Shown: positions 6,115 to 9,409 of the stretch, piece by piece
How positions within the stretch are numbered: the stretch's first letter is position 1
Layout of the letters: the number at the start of each line of letters is the position of its first letter
The notes under the pieces: generated by a model
Told to the model about the DNA's origin: nothing
Database searches by the model: none
Seen by the model: the letters and a program-made list of their open reading frames with translations, nothing else
Made by a program: the position numbers and the translations under genes
DNA from: PALSA-911 sp043742865
GTDB lineage: Bacteria; Pseudomonadota; Alphaproteobacteria; Acetobacterales; Acetobacteraceae
NCBI GenBank assembly: GCA_043742865.1
Contig: JAYTXR010000292.1
Location: 1 to 9,409 of the forward strand
DNA length: 9,409 nucleotides
Reading direction: 5' to 3'

Positions 6115-8074
6115 ATTCCACCCGGGGGGTGTTGGCCCGGCGCAGGTTGCGGTAGCGGGCCATCGCCATCAGCGGGAAGAACAGCCGGTAGCCGTGATAG
6201 CGAAGGTAGAACACCCGCGGGAAACCAACCGCGGTATAGGGCAGCTCATCCCATTCGCCGTCGCTCCGCTGGGTGCTCATCAGCCAGGCGACGCCGCGGG
6301 CCACCGCGGGATGGGCCACCTCCCCCGCCGCCATCAGCCCGAGCAGCGCCCAGGCGGTCTGGCTGGGAGTGCTCGCGTTGTAGCGTCCGGGGGCGGCATT
6401 CGCGTAGCTCTCCTCGTCCTCGCCCCAGCCGCCGTCCTCGCGCTGCACCGACAGCAGCCAGGCCACCGCGCGGCGCATCGCCGGGTCCTCATGCGCCAGG
6501 CCGGCAGCGTTCAGCGCGCACAGCACCGACCAGGTGCCATACAGATAATTGGTGCCCCAGCGGCCGAACCAGCTGCCATCCGGCTTCTGCTCGCGCCGCA
6601 GATAGGCGATGGCGCCGACCTGAGCCGGCTCGTCCGGGGCCATGCCGATCTGGGCCAGGAACGACACGCAGCGGGCGGTGACGTCCGCCGTCGGGGGATC
6701 GAGCAACGCACCGTGATCAGCAAACGGGATGTGGTTCAGATAGGCATGCGTGTTCTCCGGCTCGAACGCGCCCCAGCCGCCGTTGCTGGCGTCCCCGCCG
6801 CCCGATTGCATGCCGAGGATCCAGTCCCGCGCCCGGCGGATCGCTTCGGCGTTTTCGGGACCGCCGTTGCGTGACAGCAGCAGGCCGACCGCGGCGGTGT
6901 CATCGACGTCGGGGTAATGGGGGTTGTTGTACTGGAATGCCCAGCCGCCGGGTGCCAGGTTGGGCCGTCGCACTGCCCAGTCCCCGACTACATCGTTGAT
7001 CTGCCGCCCGCGCAGCCAGGCGCTGGCGGCATCGACCCCGGCGGAATGCGCGCCGCCTTCGGGAATGAACCCGGCCTCGGCCATTGCCAAGCCAGCCAGG
7101 CTGGTGTCCCACACCGGGGAAAAGCAGGGCTGGCAATAGGCGCTGTCCGGCCCGATCATCAGCAGCTTGCGCACCGAAGCCCAGGCGATGGCGGCGTGCG
7201 GATGGGCCGGCGGATATCCCAACGCGTCGAACATCATCACCGAATTGGCCATCGCCGGGTAGATCGCGCCGAGTCCGTCCTGGCCGTTCAGCCGCTCGAT
7301 GACGAAGCTTTCTGCTTTTCGCAACGCATTGCGGCGGACCGCGCGGGGAAAGCCGGGTTCGACCCGGCGCAGCAGCGTATCGACGACCTTGAAGAACCGG
7401 CCCCAGGCGGAGCGGTAGGGCCCTCGGATCCAGTCGCGCACCTCCCCCGGCGGGGTGCGGAACAACTCCGCGATGCCGATACCGCCTGGATTGCGGGCCT
7501 GCGGCTTCAGCGCCATCAGCACCAGCAGCGGCACGATGACGGTGCGCGACCAATAGCTGATTTTCGACAGATGGAACGGAAACCAGCGCGGCAGCTGCAT
7601 GATTTCCACCGGCATCACCGGCACCGCGCGCCAGGGCAGCTGGCCAAACAGCGCCAGCTGGATGCGGGTGAAGACATTGCTGCGCTCCGCCCCGCCGGCC
7701 GCCAGGATCGCGGCGCGCGCGCGCGCCATGTGCGCAGCGTCCGGGTGATCGCCGATCGCTTTCAGCGCGAAATAGGCCTTCACGCTGGCCGAAAGGTTGA
7801 ATGCGCCGTCGTGAAATAGCGGCCAGCCGCCATGCGAACCCTGGATCCCCCGCAGATAAACGCCGATCTTGGCCTGCAATTCGGGATCGATCCGGTCCAG
7901 ATAATGTTCCAGTAACACATATTCAGCCGGAATGGTGGCATCCGCCTCGAGTTCGAACACCCAGTGCCCGTCCGCGAGCTGACGCCCGCTTAGGGCGGCG
8001 CCGGCACGCGAAACCGCGGCGACGAGCTGCTCGTCGTCAGGATGGAGGCCAGAAGAGGCGTTGTCGTAGGGCAT
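6104..8074 (-). CDS. shc: Squalene-hopene cyclase
   Basis: This enzyme (also called HpnF) cyclises squalene to hopene (diploptene) and hopanol (diplopterol), and belongs to a class of monotopic enzymes of the inner membrane. The catalytic acid motif DVDD (DXDD) is at residues 389-392. QW-type repeats stabilising the alpha-barrels are seen as QGSHGGW (78-84), QSGGG...NGGW (423-434), QKPDGSW (496-502), QREDGGW (544-550) and QRSDGEW (602-608). Other family landmarks are QPCFSPVWDT (315-324), GWGAFE (433-438) and the C-terminal GFPRVFYLRYHGYR. The length is 656 residues, normal for the family. The start is ATG at 8074, 16 bases after the hpnE stop, with a modest GGTGG binding site; the open frame continues upstream, but only as antisense-like sequence within hpnE. 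Its TAG overlaps the hpnG TTG start. No key residue is missing, so it should be active. Confidence 0.97.
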   Translation of the reverse strand: MPYDNASSGLHPDDEQLVAAVSRAGAALSGRQLADGHWVFELEADATIPAEYVLLEHYLDRIDPELQAKIGVYLRGIQGSHGGWPLFHDGAFNLSASVKAYFALKAIGDHPDAAHMARARAAILAAGGAERSNVFTRIQLALFGQLPWRAVPVMPVEIMQLPRWFPFHLSKISYWSRTVIVPLLVLMALKPQARNPGGIGIAELFRTPPGEVRDWIRGPYRSAWGRFFKVVDTLLRRVEPGFPRAVRRNALRKAESFVIERLNGQDGLGAIYPAMANSVMMFDALGYPPAHPHAAIAWASVRKLLMIGPDSAYCQPCFSPVWDTSLAGLAMAEAGFIPEGGAHSAGVDAASAWLRGRQINDVVGDWAVRRPNLAPGGWAFQYNNPHYPDVDDTAAVGLLLSRNGGPENAEAIRRARDWILGMQSGGGDASNGGWGAFEPENTHAYLNHIPFADHGALLDPPTADVTARCVSFLAQIGMAPDEPAQVGAIAYLRREQKPDGSWFGRWGTNYLYGTWSVLCALNAAGLAHEDPAMRRAVAWLLSVQREDGGWGEDEESYANAAPGRYNASTPSQTAWALLGLMAAGEVAHPAVARGVAWLMSTQRSDGEWDELPYTAVGFPRVFYLRYHGYRLFFPLMAMARYRNLRRANTPRVEFGF

Positions 8075-8090
8075 GCCACCGGTTTGCTGA

Positions 8091-9356
8091 TCAGGCGGTG
8101 CGCATTTGCTGCACCGCACTCCGACCGGACCTGATGGCACCTTCGATCGTTGCGGGCAAGCCTGTCGCGGTCCAGTCGCCGGCCAGCACCAGGTTGGACA
8201 GGCCGATCCGCGCCGGCGGACGACGCCGCTCCTGCGCTGCGGTGGCAGAGAAGGTGGCACGTTTTTCCTTAACAGCGCGCCATGCCGGCATCGGCTCGGC
8301 CAATCGCAGCGCAGCGCGGACATCCGGCCAGATGGCGGCGGCGAGCGCCTCCGCCGGTTTGTCGGCGATGGCGCCGGCGGCGCTGATGGTGACCGAGACA
8401 TGGCCCGGCTTGACGAAAACCCATTGTGCCATGCCGCCGATCAGGCCGAGGAAGCCGGCCCCGCCAGTGGCTGCCACGGCGGTGGCCTCGGCAGTCGCGT
8501 CGGTGCGGTAATGCAGGTTAACGATCGCCTCGAACGCGTCGGGCGTGGTCAGGCCGGGCAGCAGATCGGCGGCTACCCACGGGGGGACGGCCAGCACGAT
8601 GTCGTCCGCCGGTCCGACCGCGATGACGCCTTCCGGTGTGCGCAGCGCCGCAACCCGGCCCGCGTCGATGTCGAGGCCGGCAATACGCCGGCCGAGCCGG
8701 ATTTCCGCGCCATGCATCTCCAGCCAGGCCAGCGCCGGATCGATCAGCGTTTCCGACCAACCCTGCAGCGGCAGCAGCGGAATGCAGGCGCCGCCGCCCC
8801 GGAGCAAGGTTTCGCGCACCACCGCGCCCAGCAGCCGTGCCAGCCCGTGCTCCGGCCCGGTGTTCAGTGCCGCGATCGCCAGCGGCTCGATCAGCCGCGT
8901 GTATAGCGGCCCCTGGTGCAGGAAATCCGCCACGGTGCGGTCGTCGGCGATGCGGGGCAGGCTCAACAGCCGCAGATAATCGGTCGCAATGGTGCCGGGC
9001 ACCCGGCGCGCGCGGCGGAAGATCCAGGAGGGAATGCGCCCGCGGTTCGGCCGCACGGTCCAGCGCGCCCCAGTGGCCAGATCCATGAACGGGAAATGCG
9101 GCTTGCCAGGTCCACCCAGGGAGCCGCGTGAGCCTATCTGGTCCACGAACGCCATCGTGTCGGTATTGCCCGACAACAGCATATGGTTGCCGTTATCGAC
9201 GCGAATTCCCAATTCCCGGTCCAGATAGGACCGGCAGCGCCCGCCCGCGGCCGGACCCGCCTCGTGCACGGTCACCGCGCGGCCGGAAGCTGTCAGCACG
9301 ACCGCGGCCGACAGCCCCGCCAGCCCGCCGCCGATGACATGCACCAGGCCGCTCAT
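8091..9356 (-). CDS. hpnE: Hydroxysqualene dehydroxylase HpnE (FAD-dependent)
   Basis: HpnE is a flavin-dependent oxidoreductase of the amine-oxidase/phytoene-desaturase type. It reduces hydroxysqualene, made by HpnC from presqualene diphosphate, to squalene, which the neighbouring cyclase then uses. The N-terminal dinucleotide-binding motif VIGGGLAGLSAA is at residues 7-18, followed by E32 of the second strand and GGRCRSYLDRELG (38-50). VDNGNHMLLSGN is strongly characteristic of HpnE. The C-terminal FAD-binding motif is GDWTATGLPATIEGAIRSG. The length of 421 residues suits the family. The ATG at 9356 gives the canonical MSGLVHVIGGG start, and its ATGA junction lies at the end of an upstream open frame. 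Its TGA lies 16 bases before shc, consistent with one operon. Confidence 0.95.
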   Translation of the reverse strand: MSGLVHVIGGGLAGLSAAVVLTASGRAVTVHEAGPAAGGRCRSYLDRELGIRVDNGNHMLLSGNTDTMAFVDQIGSRGSLGGPGKPHFPFMDLATGARWTVRPNRGRIPSWIFRRARRVPGTIATDYLRLLSLPRIADDRTVADFLHQGPLYTRLIEPLAIAALNTGPEHGLARLLGAVVRETLLRGGGACIPLLPLQGWSETLIDPALAWLEMHGAEIRLGRRIAGLDIDAGRVAALRTPEGVIAVGPADDIVLAVPPWVAADLLPGLTTPDAFEAIVNLHYRTDATAEATAVAATGGAGFLGLIGGMAQWVFVKPGHVSVTISAAGAIADKPAEALAAAIWPDVRAALRLAEPMPAWRAVKEKRATFSATAAQERRRPPARIGLSNLVLAGDWTATGLPATIEGAIRSGRSAVQQMRTA

Positions 9357-9370
9357 GCGGGGCCGCTCAT
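9347..9370. repeat. Short direct repeat duplicating the hpnE start region
   Basis: The ten bases GGCCGCTCAT occur at 9347-9356 and again at 9361-9370, a 14-base period. On the minus strand each copy reads ATGAGCGGCC, so the hpnE start codon is duplicated. The upstream copy is out of frame with hpnE and reads only five codons (MSGPA) before stopping at the ATGA of the downstream copy. Confidence 0.8.
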
Positions 9371-9409
9371 TGCTTTCGGATCATTGCAAGGTCCCCGCTC
9401 AACCCAGAC
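9353..9409 (-). CDS. hpnD: C-terminal end of an upstream gene, probably hpnD (runs off right edge)
   Basis: Upstream of hpnE on the minus strand two frames enter from the window edge. One reads VWVERGPCNDPKAMSGPA and stops with TGA at 9355-9353, overlapping the hpnE ATG as ATGA. The other reads SGLSGDLAMIRKQ and stops with TGA at 9369-9367, overlapping the upstream copy of the duplicated ATG in the same way. The third frame stops at once. Either could be the tail of hpnD (presqualene diphosphate synthase), which commonly precedes hpnE. The identity rests on gene order, not on recognised sequence, and the frame is undecided. Confidence 0.35.
   Translation of the reverse strand, partial: VWVERGPCNDPKAMSGPA

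Noticed and set aside
5491..6681. Plus-strand open frames across hpnG and the end of shc
   Set aside because: They are antisense to two recognised hopanoid genes and have low-complexity Pro/Arg content without domains.
8075..8401. Upstream extension of the cyclase frame into hpnE
   Set aside because: The extra 109 residues are Arg/Pro/Ser-rich and overlap the conserved FAD-binding C-terminus of hpnE; the ATG at 8074 gives a normal-length cyclase.

Overview
This is a GC-rich (roughly two-thirds G+C by eye), densely coded chromosomal window. It most resembles an alphaproteobacterium, and Acetobacteraceae is the best guess. The reasons are the hopanoid gene order hpnE-shc-hpnG, the presence of hydroxysqualene dehydroxylase (HpnE), and a paired-hairpin intergenic repeat of a kind I associate with that family. 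No rRNA, tRNA, CRISPR array, insertion sequence or phage gene was seen. The taxonomic call is inference.

Left part (1-1084, minus strand): the start of a secreted or outer-membrane protein gene that runs off the left edge, preceded by ygfZ, a folate-binding protein for Fe-S cluster maintenance. A divergent intergenic region of about 150 bp follows.

Centre (1236-5463, plus strand): a GT4-type glycosyltransferase overlaps, in a TGATG junction, a class II glutamine-hydrolysing asparagine synthetase homologue. A 65-bp spacer with two tandem hairpins then leads to a dihydroorotase. The first two genes look translationally coupled and may act on a surface glycan. The dihydroorotase serves pyrimidine synthesis and may be co-transcribed or separately expressed.

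Right part (5422-9409, minus strand, convergent with the dihydroorotase): a tightly packed hopanoid operon. The end of a probable hpnD is followed by hpnE (hydroxysqualene dehydroxylase), shc/hpnF (squalene-hopene cyclase) and hpnG (adenosylhopane nucleosidase/phosphorylase). Together these take presqualene diphosphate-derived hydroxysqualene to squalene, cyclise it to diploptene/diplopterol, and process the adenosylated hopane toward C35 bacteriohopanepolyols. The radical SAM enzyme gene hpnH, which often sits next to hpnG, is absent here because the dihydroorotase occupies that position tail-to-tail, with a 42-bp coding overlap.

Most of the window is recognisable housekeeping or lipid metabolism, and I found no convincing undescribed system. 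The items most worth a second look are the coupled glycosyltransferase-amidotransferase pair, a possible 31-codon leader ORF that ends on the glycosyltransferase start, the hairpin repeat with mutually exclusive folds at the asnB stop codon, and a 14-bp-period duplication that copies the hpnE start codon.
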